A DNA stretch of 64,000 nucleotides from Mycteria americana (lineage: Eukaryota > Chordata > Aves > Ciconiiformes > Ciconiidae). Every line of letters begins with the position of its first letter. The stretch's first letter is position 1. The notes under the pieces are model-generated. The model was not told where the DNA came from. It searched no databases and worked only from the letters and a program-made list of their open reading frames with translations. Positions 37,116 through 47,474 of this stretch are shown one piece after another. The stretch is taken from assembly GCF_035582795.1 (NCBI RefSeq), contig NC_134373.1, forward strand, positions 25,948,501 through 26,012,500. Reading direction: 5' to 3'. The translations under genes and the position numbers were made by a program.

Positions 37116-38600
37116 TGTTGACTCTGGAGCAAAGAGGAGAGGAGGGAGAAGGTGGCTCCCTCTTGGCCATCGCCCCTGCCCTGCATCCCCACGCAATGCC
37201 CACCAACGCACCAGGGTGACCTGCACCCAAGCCCTGCAGTGCCTGGCTGGGCACCAAGGTCTCCGCGGCTGGTGGGGAGACAGTGCGGCCCCCGGGGAGA
37301 CAACGGAGGGTGGCACGAGCCCGGCTGCGGCAGCGGCCACGGCCCTGCATGAGCTGGCCCGCGCAGGCGGCTGCGGGTCCCCCCTTGCCAGCGGCGCTCT
37401 CCTGGCACACGGCCGTGCCTCCCGCCAGCTGCCTGACACCTGGTCGCAGGGCCCCGCGTGGCAGCCTTGCTTTGTTCTCATTAGTGCAATGAACGGAGCC
37501 GTCACGCTAAATTAGGGACCCTCCCGACACACAGCTCTGCATCTGCCAAGCCGGCAGCGGCTGCCGGCCAGGAGAGCCCGGCACGGCGGCAGTGGGCACC
37601 CGCTCGGTGCCCCGGGGAGGCTGCAGGCAGGGATAGGCAGCACTCCAGGCTGCCCGCCAGCCAGCGGCACGGCAGGGCCGGGGCACCAGCTCCCGGCATG
37701 GGGTGCTGGCCTGGCACAGCCCTGCCTGCCCCTGCCCCTGACCGTTGGCTCTCCCCACACCAGCGGGGCACGGGTGGCTCCCTGGACCCCTATGCTGGGG
37801 CTGTGGCTCCCCGCAAGCCCCCCACCACTCTCCCTCACCCTTGGCCGAGCTGGGATCATGCAAACCTGTGCCAAGCACCTGAGGCAAGGGCGCTTGTGTG
37901 GCGTCCATCACTGGGACATTCATGAGCTTTTGTAATTCTTCCAGCTCCGATAACGCTGGAGAGCTCAGCCACCTCCCTGTGCCGGTGCCCACAGGCATCT
38001 CCCCACGCCGGCTGGGAGGGCAGGATTGTACCCCTCTCTGCTCACTTACGCTACTGCTTGGATGCAGCCCATCCCCTGGCCCCTGCTCTGCTGGGACGGG
38101 ATGTGCCTTTCCAAAGCCCTCCAGGCAGGGATTTGCCTTCCCTCCCTCCGCAAGCCCTCGGGAGCCTGGCTCTCCCGCAGAGCCCGCCAGAGGGGTACGG
38201 AGCCAGGCTTCCCAGCCAGGATGGAGCAAGGCTGCGGGTCGCAGCCTGCCTCTGCTGGGGCTGAGCCAGCCTGGGCAGGTCCCAGGGCTCCCCAACCCGT
38301 CCTTTCCCTGCACCTCTCAGCCCAGCTTCACGGCACAAGCCCTGCTGGAGCATCCCCAGCCCAGCGCACCCCTGCTCTGCACAGGGCTCTGCCCCAGCCC
38401 CGACAAACCCCACGTCAAACCAGGCAGCCTTACAGCCTGCAAAAAGTGGCCCCTGGCAGCTTTCCCCTTCCCTGATCCCTGGTCACCGGGGGCTAGGATC
38501 CCCTTCTCAGCACCCCAGCAGTGCCCGGGCTGTGGGTGCCGGCACAGAGGCCGTGCCCAGCCCCCCTGCCCCCCAGGACATCCTGCCACTGGGCACTCAC

Positions 38601-39254
38601 TGTCTGGAAGTCGCTGCTGTTGCACTCCTCATCGCCGAATGTGCAGCGGACAAGCATCTCGCCCAGGTCCAGCTGGTGACCCACGCGCCCATAAAACTCC
38701 TCCAGGTTGAAGGGGCGGCTCTTCTCCTCCTCGCTCGTGGCCAGCTTCCCCAGCAGAGCCTCCAGCCTGCTTCTCTCCGTGCTCTCCAGCACCAGGGGCT
38801 GGCCAGCCCCGTCCAGGAGACCCAGCATCTCCCCTGCCCAGTACAGGTCGTGGCTGGAGAGCTGCGAGAAGCGGGCAGGGTTGAGGTTGCAGAGCGTGAC
38901 GGCGGGGAAGGTCTTGTTGCATGCCGTTTCCTCCTCCAGCTGGGTGCTGTGGGGGTACTGGAAGTACAAGCCCATGCACTTGGCGTAAGCGTGGACGAGG
39001 AGGGCCAGCGAGCCCAGGAAGGCCAGCAGCCACAGCAGGTTGCGGGCGGTGTAGCGTCGGTGCCGGAAGATATGCTGGATGCCGTGGAGGGTGGAGTGGC
39101 CGGCAAACTCCTCCAGGCTGCACGGGCGCTGCTGTGGGGCTGGGGCATCGCATGCTGGGTGCCCGGCGGGACAGCCCCCCATGGGAAGGGCTGCTGAGGG
39201 CTGGGGGGGACCCCAGGGGTGTGGAGGGGGCCTCCGGGCTTCCTCCAGCCACAT
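38601..39254 (-). CDS. ASIC4: ASIC4 distal alternative first coding exon (ASIC1a/2a type)
   Basis: A second first exon for an acid-sensing channel, 218 codons from the Met chosen here (MWLEEARR; a further in-frame Met 61 codons upstream and one at residue 25 are possible). Visible parts: Pro-rich cytosolic tail, 'EEFAGHSTLHGIQHIF' with the His-Gly gating motif at 57-58, TM1 at about 72-92, then KTFPAVTLCNLNPARFSQLSS, the hallmark post-TM1 segment. This order and spacing, with 'DLYWAGEMLGLL' and 'RPFNLEEFYGR', resemble ASIC1a/ASIC2a exons more than canonical ASIC4. It ends D-F-Q-T and then donor GTGAGT (38,595-38,600), phase 0, matching the proximal exon exactly. No second set of ASIC exons follows before the proximal exon, so I infer it splices to the shared exon 2 left of the window. 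A separate tandem ASIC gene is the alternative but would need exons that are not seen. Confidence 0.85.
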
Positions 39255-39480
39255 GCTGCCGCCCGGCTCTGCCTCTCCCCACCGAGCCCAAGGCGCTGGA
39301 GGAGGTTTGAGGAGCGGATGAGCGGCACGGCGACGGGCGGGCGGGCTGGGCTGTGCGGCAGGCGGCGTGCGCCAGTGCCGGGGTGGGACCGGCACGCTGT
39401 GGTGCTGCCCGCACCCTGCCCCGAGCGGGGAGCTCACTGAGTGCCGAGACCACGGATGTACTTAGCGATCACCACATCCT
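39255..39480 (-). promoter_or_regulatory. ASIC4: Distal ASIC4 promoter / 5' UTR region
   Basis: GC-rich, CpG-containing sequence lies immediately upstream of the distal first exon. The open frame continues upstream for 61 codons without a family match, so this is more likely 5' UTR than coding. No TATA box is obvious, and the start site cannot be fixed. Confidence 0.4.
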
Positions 39481-40714
39481 GCAGGAACCGGAGCCAGAGG
39501 CTAAAACGTCCTGGAAAGCTCGGGGCACTCTCACCGCCTGTCCCCCGGGGGTGCAGGCAATTAGCTGGAGTCCTGCTCACTTCCACCATCTCTGTGCACT
39601 TAGCGTGGGCTCCCCGGGGAGGGACAGGCGGGCAAACTCCTCACATCCCCCTGCCAGGGCATTTGGGAGCCGCCCAGGCAGGGCTGCACGGCCCCAGTCT
39701 GGGGAGAGGTGCGCGGGCAGGCGTGCCTCGAGGGGCAACGGCTCTTTGGCCATAGGGATGTGGGGGGACCCCAAGCTCTGCACCAGCCTTGCAGGAGCAC
39801 AGCTCCGCGCTGGCCAAGGAGCCAAGGTGCCGAGTGTCACTCTTGTCACAGCTCCTCCACCCTTGGGCTCAAGCACCTCTTCTGGGCTCCCCAAAAGCTG
39901 TGGGGGTCAGGCTCCCGCAAGCACAGGGCGAGGGTGGGGGGTGGCAGGGCACTCGGGGGGCAGCGACACAGACTCCAGGGGAGCGCCCGGAGCTGGTAGC
40001 ACCTGCATGCCACCACGGGGATGCTGCCAGGCTGTCTGGCATGGCACTAACTCGACACCGGGAGCGCTGGCACGGTGCTGGGGCTGGCACAGCCCAGCAT
40101 CCCTCTCCCTCGAGGTGCGCAGGAAGAGGCAAAATCTTTTATGAGGCCAGCGATATAGCTGAGGAAAACAGTTGCTTGTGAGCACTGAGAAGCACCCGTA
40201 TGCCCAAAAGCTTATCTCCTTTTCTGAACCATCTGAGTTGGTCTAGTAAAAGACACTGCCTTTCCCTACCGGGCTCGCCACGCATGCACCCACCTGGGCA
40301 GATCCTGCAGTGCCGTTTCGCTGGCCGTGGGAGCAGAGCGGAGACACAGAGCAGAGCCACGTCCGTGGGGCCGGGGAGGACAGGTCGGGATCGGGGAGGA
40401 CGCCCTAGCTGGGAGGGGGGGCTGCATTCCCCCACCCTGCTCCCCACACCGGGCGCAGGAACCTTCCGGGAGGGAAGATGGGGAAATCAGAGGTGAGGAT
40501 GCCCGGGCACAGGGAGGAGGTGGTGCCCAGGCCCAGTGGGGCTGGAGGGGGGCGAGAGGGCTGGGCTCTCTCCTGCGGATGCTCGGACCTGGCCGGGCAC
40601 CCAGCGGGGCCCTGGAGCGGAGCGAAAGGCACTGCAAGGCCCCGCGGTGTCGGCAGCCGCTGGCCGGCGATGCTGGCCCTGCCCAGCTGCGCTCCCCTGG
40701 CCTGTGCTCCCCAG

Positions 40715-40800
40715 CACAGCTCTAAATCCATTAGCTTTGCATAATTAGATTTTTCTCAATTACCAGATTATGATAATTAACAGCTCATTTGTAGGAGGCA
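40715..40800. promoter_or_regulatory. Homeodomain/octamer-rich candidate enhancer
   Basis: Contains AAATCCATTAGC, CTTTGCATAATTAG, TCTCAATTACC, ATTATGATAATTAAC and CTCATTTGTAGG. CTTTGCATAATTAG joins an octamer-like half (ATGCAAAG on the other strand) to a TAATT core, a typical POU-homeodomain composite. It lies 1.5 kb upstream of the distal ASIC4 exon. Confidence 0.35.
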
Positions 40801-41329
40801 GTGCCTAATCCCGGCATCGCGCTTGGCTCCGCGCCAGCCTGGCTCGCAAGGCTGCTGGCACGGGGACGGCAGGCAGCAGAGCAAACACCGGCGCAGGGGA
40901 GCCCTGCCGGGGGGCCAGGCAGCCTCAGGGGTGCTCCCAGGACCCCCCAAAAGCTCTCCACCACTGGTGACCTAGACCTGCCCTTGCACTGCCCGGCCAA
41001 CACAGCCTGCCTGGACGGGTCGGTCCCCAAAAACGGGAGGGATGAGAGCCCATGCAGGGACAGCATCTGCCGGCGAGGGGAGTCAGCAGGGTTTTAGAAG
41101 CGGCTCAGGCACCCACGCGGCTCCAGAAATGCAGAAAACATCCTGCGACATCTCCTCCTGCAAGCAGGCACCAAGGGGAACCATGGGAGAGGTTAGCGTC
41201 ATGGGCTGGGCTGGCACGGCTGCAGTCATTAAGGGGCTTGTTAATGAACTTTCCTAGTCAATAATGTTGCCAAGGAAGGACAGGAGAGCAGGGTAGCAGG
41301 AAGCAGCCGCCGGTAAGGTACCAATCTTC

Positions 41330-41615
41330 ATCACAGGAAGGCAGGGCAGTCCAGGCAATTACTGCCCATCAACAGAGCTTCATCCCTAGTAAAATAATAG
41401 AACAAATATTAAGAGAAAAATGCTTTTGAGGACCTCGAGGGCAGGGGAACGGGGAGCAATAAAGATGTGCTCAGAGCTCACACAGAATAAATCTACCCAG
41501 TCCGACTTGATTGCCTTTTTTGGGTAAAATTGCTAAATGAATCGATGGAGAGGAGACAAGAGGTGTGATATATCAGGCTTTTATTAAAGCATTTGATATA
41601 GCATCTCAGGGAATT
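41330..41615 (+). mobile_element. CR1-type LINE reverse-transcriptase relic
   Basis: Decayed piece of a non-LTR reverse transcriptase on the plus strand. In successive, frameshifted pieces one reads N-Y-C-P (41,358 on), then IPSKIIEQILRE (from about 41,382), then TQSDLIAFFG (from about 41,496), then YQAFIKAFDI (from about 41,569). These are the familiar CR1 RT segments corresponding to N-Y-R-P-I-S, I-P-S-K-x-x-E-x-I, T-N-L-I-A-F-F and Y-L-D-F-S-K-A-F-D, in the correct order. Stops and frameshifts between them show it is dead and old. The flanks show no poly(A), 3' UTR or target-site duplication. Confidence 0.8.
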
Positions 41616-44600
41616 AATTCCAGTTGGCGAGGACAGCCATCCCCCGCCGGGGCTGGGTGCAGCCCTGGGGAAGCGAGGGGGATGGGGCATCCCCGGAGCG
41701 TGTGGTGGCATGTGGTGGCATCCCGTGACACCAGCGTGGGCAGCGCCGGCGGGGGCAGCCCCTCTTCTCCCACTCCGGGTGAACGTGCCACAGGACCTGC
41801 TCCGTGCCCTGGCTCCCGGGACGGCTGTGCCAGGAGCTCCAGGGTCACATCTGGACCGGCTGTGGGATGCAGCCCCGTGCCCAGTCCCCGCGGGACAGTG
41901 CTCGTAGCCAGCCCTGCACCCGTTCGGGGCCACCACCTCCGCGTGCCCAGGGCCGTCCTGCAGCTTCAGGGCTCTTCTGCTCCTGCCATGGGCTCTGCCT
42001 GCAGAGCTCTGGCTGGGAAATGGCATCATGCGTGGGCAGCGGTCATGCCCAGCCAGGCACGACTGGCTGGGATGTCTCAAGCCATTCCCGTGCGCCTCCT
42101 TTGCACAGCGTTTCTGATCTTCTGCCATGAGCATCTCCAGGCGGGGGATCTGGTCCTGCCTCTCTGCCCAGCATGGGCGGCAATTTCGGCTTCGTACAGG
42201 CAATAAATCAGCCTGCTTGCCTGGAGGTGGCTGCGCAGCCCCTGCTGCTTCAGCTCGAATTTCCCAGTCTCAAATTACCCTGGGCCGCCTGAGAGCCGGC
42301 TGGTTTTGTGCTGCTTGTCCAAACTCCCCCAGCTCCGTTTCTGTTGCTGGATTTTGCCAAAGGCCCTCGAGTGTTCCTGTGCCCAGGAGCAGCATCTCCC
42401 AGCGCCCGGCCCTCGAGGGCAGCCCTGCCAGGGAGCCGAGCCGCGCCAGCCCCGGCTGCCCCATGCCGGGGGAGCCGGACGAGCCTTGGCAGGGCTTCGC
42501 TCAACCACAACGGCATTTGCTCCTCGGCCAGTTCAGCGCGGGGTCAGAGGTCCCAGGCCAAATCTCAACACGTTTTTCTCAGCAGGGGAGCAGCCCAGAG
42601 TGTGGGTTTTGCTGGAAACCACATGGAGCGTTTCTCCTTGAAAACAGTTTCTCCCGACGGGGTTCCTTTGCTGCTCACGCTGGGAGCACCACAGGCGGCA
42701 GTTACACTCCTGGCTGCAGCCTCCTTGCCCTCACCCAGGAGTCCCTCTTGCTGTCCCCTTCGGCCCCGACAGCCCCTTCCCCTGTCCCGTCAGTGCCAAG
42801 GAACCGGGGCTGGAGGTGTCGGAGGCGATGGCAGGCTCTCTCATTTAAACAGCCCTGCCACGGGGCAACGAGCGAGGGAGTCCCGCTGCTGCCAGCACCC
42901 ACAGAGTGATGGGGTCCCCTGGAGCTGCGAGACCTCGGGGGAAGCTGGTGGAGAAGGGTCTCGCGAAGGCACAGCTTGCCCCAGCACCTGGCCAGCCAAG
43001 CTGCCCCATAAGAAAGGCACTAAACATCTGTGAGACCGTTCAGCCATCCCAATTGAGTGTGATGAGCAAAGCGCCAGTGGTTCGGAGGCCAAGCAGAGAG
43101 AAAAGACCCGTGTTTTTGTGGCATCAGCAGATCCCCCTCACACCCCCTGCTTTTGGGGTGACAGAGGAAGCTATTAAATGCAGTGGTCCCAGCAGCAGCC
43201 TCTCCCCTTCCCGCTACCTCCTCTCTCCCCGCAGCCCGGCTCCTTCCCGCACCAGCCTCTTTCCAGCTCCTTGCGCTGGTGCTAATCCCCTAATCTGTGC
43301 AAAGCAACAATTTTCTGCATGGCACAGTGGCTGGTTTGAGATCTGCATCCCTCCTCCCCCGAAAGCCAGCTCCCTTATCAGCAGCAGGTATCAGGTGAGC
43401 CAGGCACCATCTACCTCTGATAAACCCATGTTTGATTTTGCCCTATTTCCTTTTATCTCCAAGCCCGTAATTAGCCCTCATCTCACAACGCGTTGTGCTG
43501 CCTTGTGCGGTGAGGAGCGGAGGGGATCGTGCTTTGCTGGGCAGCCCTGGACCACAGCCTCTTGCTGGTGGGGTTTGAGGAGCCGGCAGGGCGATGCCTG
43601 GGGACGAATCCTGCCCACCACGCTGGCTGCCGAGCTGTCCCTCCTCTCTCCGCACCCGGGCCGTGTTCCCTTTAATCTCGCACAGCGGCGGAGATGGATT
43701 TCCTCCCTGTGAGCCAGATGTGTTGCACAGAGCATAAACACCCGCGACAGTTGTTGTGCTCCTCGGTGCAAAGGCATCAGATGTCTGCATTAAAACAAAG
43801 CTCTCCACTTAATTACTCAGGCTGATAATTCAGCGCGTGGAGGCGGCTCTGGCTGAGAGCAGAGGGCTGGATCACAGCTGGGACTGGAGAGCCTTGGAGT
43901 GCACATTAATCCCGGCTCTTGCAGCCCTGATTAACGGTGCTGGAAACCTGCCCACCCTGCTCATTCCCAGGGGAAGGGTCCATCCCGGCACCCACTCGCT
44001 GCCCTGCCGGAGGGGGCCCAGGCTGGTGCCTGAGGGACTCTGCTGACCCCTTGCTGGGCCAAGGCACCCCCTTCCCAACATCTTTGGGGTGGGATGGCCC
44101 AGGACGTGGGGACCATCGATCGGAGGGTGCTGCACTGCCCTGGGCACAGCCATCCACTGCATCTGGAGCCCAAGGGAGCTGCACACAGGATGGGGAGGGC
44201 AGAGCATCAAGGTCACCCCGTGCAGGGACCCACTGCCAGAGCATGGCTGGTGGGAGCTGGCGCCAGCCCCGTGGCTGGGCTCAGACCAGGACCAGGCAGA
44301 TCACCAAAGGCTTTGTCCTTGGGGTCCAAGCTGCCTGCTCCTGCTAACCTGCATTTCTCCTTCCGTGGACCAGCAAACAACTCCTGCAAATTCACCTCGC
44401 TGCCCTCAGCCAGCACCAGGACCCAGGGCGCTTCCTGGGAGAGCCCCTCACTCAGCCGTCGGGGCAGGCATGTGCCCTCGGCCCGCGACCGCCCACCCTG
44501 CTCTGCCAGTCTCCCCAGGATGGGATGCTCACGTGTGGGGCTGCTCGCTTGGACCCATCTCCCCTGCCCTCTCCCTTCAGCCTGCTCCCCCAGCCCAGCC

Positions 44601-44974
44601 CCTACCCCCTGCCCAGGCTCCTCACCTCTCCCTCCCTCCCTGACCCCAGTGCCTGGGCATCCCCAGATCTGGGGCATCCCTCTCCCAGCAGAGCCCCCAT
44701 CCCCGGGCACCCTGCAAGCTCGTGCTGCTGCAGATCCACCTGTGGGGTCCTGTCTGTCCAGGGAGACTGATTTCCTCCAGCTCCGGTCTTGCCCTCTTAT
44801 CTCTCCTCCCCGGGCTGCACGCCTTGCTCCGTGGCCCGGGCAAGCGGGAGCGATGGAGCCCATCCTGCCCGGGCTGAGCGCCAAGGCTGGTGCTGGGAAT
44901 GCAGGGCAGCCGGGCCCGATGGAGGCAGGCAGGCAGCTGTGGGCAGCACCATCCCAGCGGGGCCCCAAGGGTTA

Positions 44975-45265
44975 AGTTGTCATGTATTCAGGGCCACACG
45001 CTGGCCAGGAATTACACTTTTATCGGCACGCGGTGCTGCCGCCGCTTGAATTGGGACTGGGAACTCTATTTCCGAGCTCACCCAAATTATTCTCCAAGAG
45101 ATAAAGCGTGGTGCAGAGCAGCGCCGGCGCTTCATTAACATTCCCCAGCCCATTCAGCTTTAAACGAAGATTGCCTGCCTCGGAAAATGATAAAATTGAA
45201 CATGTGAAGCAGGGCATTATGTTCCATCAGCCGATATTATTTCCCACGCAGGGGCCGAGCAGAGA
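44975..45265. promoter_or_regulatory. Strong candidate conserved non-coding element between ASIC4 and RACGAP1 paralogue
   Basis: About 290 bp of mixed composition without simple repeats: AAGTTGTCATGTATTCAGGG, GGAATTACACTTTTATCGG, CCCAAATTATTCTCC, AGAGATAAAGCG, CATTAACATTCCCC, GAAAATGATAAAATTGAAC and CCGATATTATTTCCC. All frames are interrupted, so it is not a hidden exon. The balanced, non-repetitive text contrasts with flanking C/G-rich noise, as deeply conserved elements do. It lies about 2.2 kb upstream of the RACGAP1 paralogue and 5.7 kb upstream of the distal ASIC4 exon. Confidence 0.38.
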
Positions 45266-45784
45266 CACAAACAGCTATTTATGCAGCGCCTGGCCAAGCC
45301 GAGGTGGCTTGGGGGAGGGGGGGAACAGGCTGGGGGGGCACAGGATGGGTGGCGAGTGCTCCCCACCCATCCCCAGTCACGAGAGGGGCTGCCCACACAT
45401 GCTGCCGGGGCAGCTCTGCTCTCCTGGGGGCTGCCGGACTTGTGCCCAGGGTGCGGGGTGGATTTGGGTGCCAAAGACCTGCTCTGTGCATCAGGTGAGG
45501 GAATGTGCTCAGGGGTGCGTGCGGTCCCCCAGACAGCTCTGGCTGTGCCCTGCAAGGCTGGAGCATTTCCATCTGCCACCCTGCCCCGGGGGATGCGTGT
45601 GCCCTGCTAGGGCTGAGCGAGCGGCGTGCCGGGTCCGTGTGCAGGATGGGGTCCCACCTCCCGGGGCTGGGTGCTGGGCCGGCAGGTGCTGGGGAGTACC
45701 CGCAGCCGGGGAGCGCGTGCCTCCTTGGAGGTGAGCAGGCAGCGGAGGGCTGCGCAGGCAGGCCCCCGGGGCTGCGATTGGATT

Positions 45785-45870
45785 TTGCTTGGCCGTGCCG
45801 AGCCTATCGATCCAGTAGTAATTAAAGTCGCTCCAAAACCTGACTCATATTCAACCTTGGGAGGAAGGAG
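45785..45870. promoter_or_regulatory. Candidate conserved non-coding element
   Basis: Contains CCTATCGATCCAGTAGTAATT, AAAGTCGCTCC and TGACTCATATTCAACC. TGACTCA is a perfect AP-1 site (45,841-45,847). Non-coding; inferred. Confidence 0.3.
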
Positions 45871-46340
45871 CTTCTCTGAGAAACACCCTCTGCTCCCTGT
45901 GCACTGGCAGAGCGTGGAGCTCAGCCCCATCGGGGTGCTGCCAGCCTGTCCCAGCCCCCTGCCAGACTCTGTCCCCAGGGGGGACCCTGCCCCAGGGCAG
46001 CCTGGTGCCCAGGGCAGCAGCACCCCATAAGGCAGCATTCCGGCCAGCATCCCCAGCACCACACAGTCCTGCAGTGACCCTGATGAGGTTCAGTCCTTGG
46101 GGTGGGGTCCGTGCTGCCTGGACCCTAGGATGTAGGGGTGCTCCCCCATGCCCCTCGCTTGTCACTGCCTGGGCCCTGTGTGGGACCGGCGCGGGGAGAG
46201 GAGCCTCTTGAACCTGCAGCCGCCCCCGAGAGGAAACCGGGAGGGGGGGAACCTGCTGCCGCATGCCCACGGGGTGCAAAACCCCTTCTGCAGGACAGAG
46301 GCATGCAGGCAGGTGTGAAGGCAGGCGAGGGGCCTGCGAG

Positions 46341-46445
46341 CGTGTGTGTGTGTCTGTGTGTGTGTGTGTGTGCGTGTGTGTGTGTGCGTGTGTGTGTGCG
46401 TGTGTGCGTGTGTGTGTCTGTGTGTGTGTGTGTGTGCGTGTGTGT
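46341..46445 (+). repeat. (TG)n/(CG TGTG) microsatellite
   Basis: About 105 bp of alternating purine-pyrimidine dinucleotides (mostly TG, with CG interruptions and two TC). Such tracts readily adopt Z-DNA and are usually length-polymorphic. It lies 1.0-1.1 kb upstream of the RACGAP1-paralogue ATG and yields spurious Cys/Val or Thr/His ORFs. Confidence 0.95.
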
Positions 46446-46499
46446 CACGCCCAGCCTTGCCGCCAGCCCCGCTGCTATTCCCGGTATTCCAAGCAGGTC

Positions 46500-47474
46500 G
46501 GGACAGGCAGCGAGGAGTGGGAGCTGCCGTTCCCCGGGGCCCCCCGCAAACCCGCCCGGAGCCCCCGCGGGGACGCAGGGCCACCAGGACCTGGGGGGCT
46601 GCGGCGGGGAGGGGGTCCCGCGGCTGGGAGCTGCTCCGCGAGCCCCTGGGCAGGGGCCCCGGGGGGCACAGCACCCCCGCAGCGCCGGGCAGCGGCAGGG
46701 CTTTGAGGCGGGGAGGTGGCTCCATCTGCAGGACACGGCCCCGGCCGGGAGCCCCGGTGCTGGGGGTCCCCGCCGCCCCAGGCAGCCGCCAGCCGCTTTG
46801 CATGCAGGGCACAGCGGCGGGGGACAGCGGACAAGGACACCGGCTCCTCCGGCTCCTCCGGCCCCCACCCACGCCGCTCCCGGGAAGCGGGGCTGGGGGA
46901 AGCGGTGCCGGGAGCCAGCCCCCTCCCGCACCCCCGCACCCCCAGAGCACCCCGCGCCCAGCGCTCCCGCCCGACACCCCTGCACCCCCAGAGCGCCCCG
47001 AACCCACTGCGCCTGCACCCCTCAAGTGCTCTCATCTGGTACCGCGCTGCCGGGGCACCCCGCCTCCAAAGGCGACCCCCACCCAGCACCCCCATCCTGC
47101 CCCGGGCTCTTGCCCCGCACCCCTGCAGCCAGCACTGCCGCCCCGCACCCGGGGCACCCCACGCCCAAGGCTCCCGGGAGGGCTCCCCCCGGCCGGGAGC
47201 CGTCGGGGCGACGGGCCGGGCCCCGGTCGCAGCGGCAGGCGGAGGCGGAGCCGGGCCGGGCTCCACCCCGGCCCCCGGCCCACATAGGCCGGCCGGGAGG
47301 GCCCCTCGCTCCCGGAGCCTGCGCCGTCCCGGGGGCGGCACGGCGGACCCCGGTGGCTGGGGGAGAGCGTGGGGCAGGAGCTGGGGGGGGCCCCGGGAGG
47401 GGTGGGAAGGGGTGGCCGTGCTGCCTGCCTCCAGGGGGGCTGCGGGGGGTCCCGTCCCGTCCCAGGGCAGCGGG
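46500..47474 (+). promoter_or_regulatory. CpG-island promoter / 5' UTR of the RACGAP1 paralogue
   Basis: About 1 kb of very GC- and CpG-rich DNA runs into the first coding exon. It includes C-rich imperfect repeats (GCACCCC/AGAGCACCCC units, about 46,920-47,130). Continuous open frames here are compositional, since none continues meaningfully into the conserved coiled-coil protein. No TATA box or CCAAT box was found close to the ATG. Confidence 0.5.

Larger units (their letters stand above)
3901..38600 (-). other. ASIC4: Long intron of the distal ASIC4 transcript, no other gene recognised
   Basis: This is the interval between the CpG island of the proximal first exon and the donor of the distal first exon. 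I searched both strands for further ASIC exons (KCYTFN, DEPPFI, GAS-belt motifs) and for other familiar protein families and found none. Most long open frames are low-complexity Pro/Ala/Gly/Arg translations of GC-rich DNA. What is visible is listed separately: AT-rich candidate conserved non-coding elements, one CR1 relic, two large tandem repeats and small simple repeats. Stretches between those entries hold nothing I can identify. Confidence 0.65.
39481..44970. other. Intergenic region between ASIC4 and the RACGAP1 paralogue, left part
   Basis: No gene recognised on either strand. It holds AT-rich candidate elements at about 40,715-40,800 and 43,770-43,850 and a CR1 fragment at 41.33-41.61 kb. 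The remainder is GC-rich, with only compositional ORFs. Confidence 0.6.

Noticed and set aside
38601-39254. A separate tandem ASIC gene rather than an ASIC4 first exon
   Set aside because: No exon 2-type sequence (YGKCY, DEPPF, PPPWG) is seen between 38.6 kb and 2.6 kb, while the donor phase matches the proximal ASIC4 exon exactly. Kept as a lesser alternative.
38493-39437. Earlier in-frame Met and downstream extension of the distal ASIC4 exon
   Set aside because: Sequence before residue MWLEEARR is Pro/Arg-rich without family similarity, and after DFQT the frame enters the intron at a GTGAGT donor.
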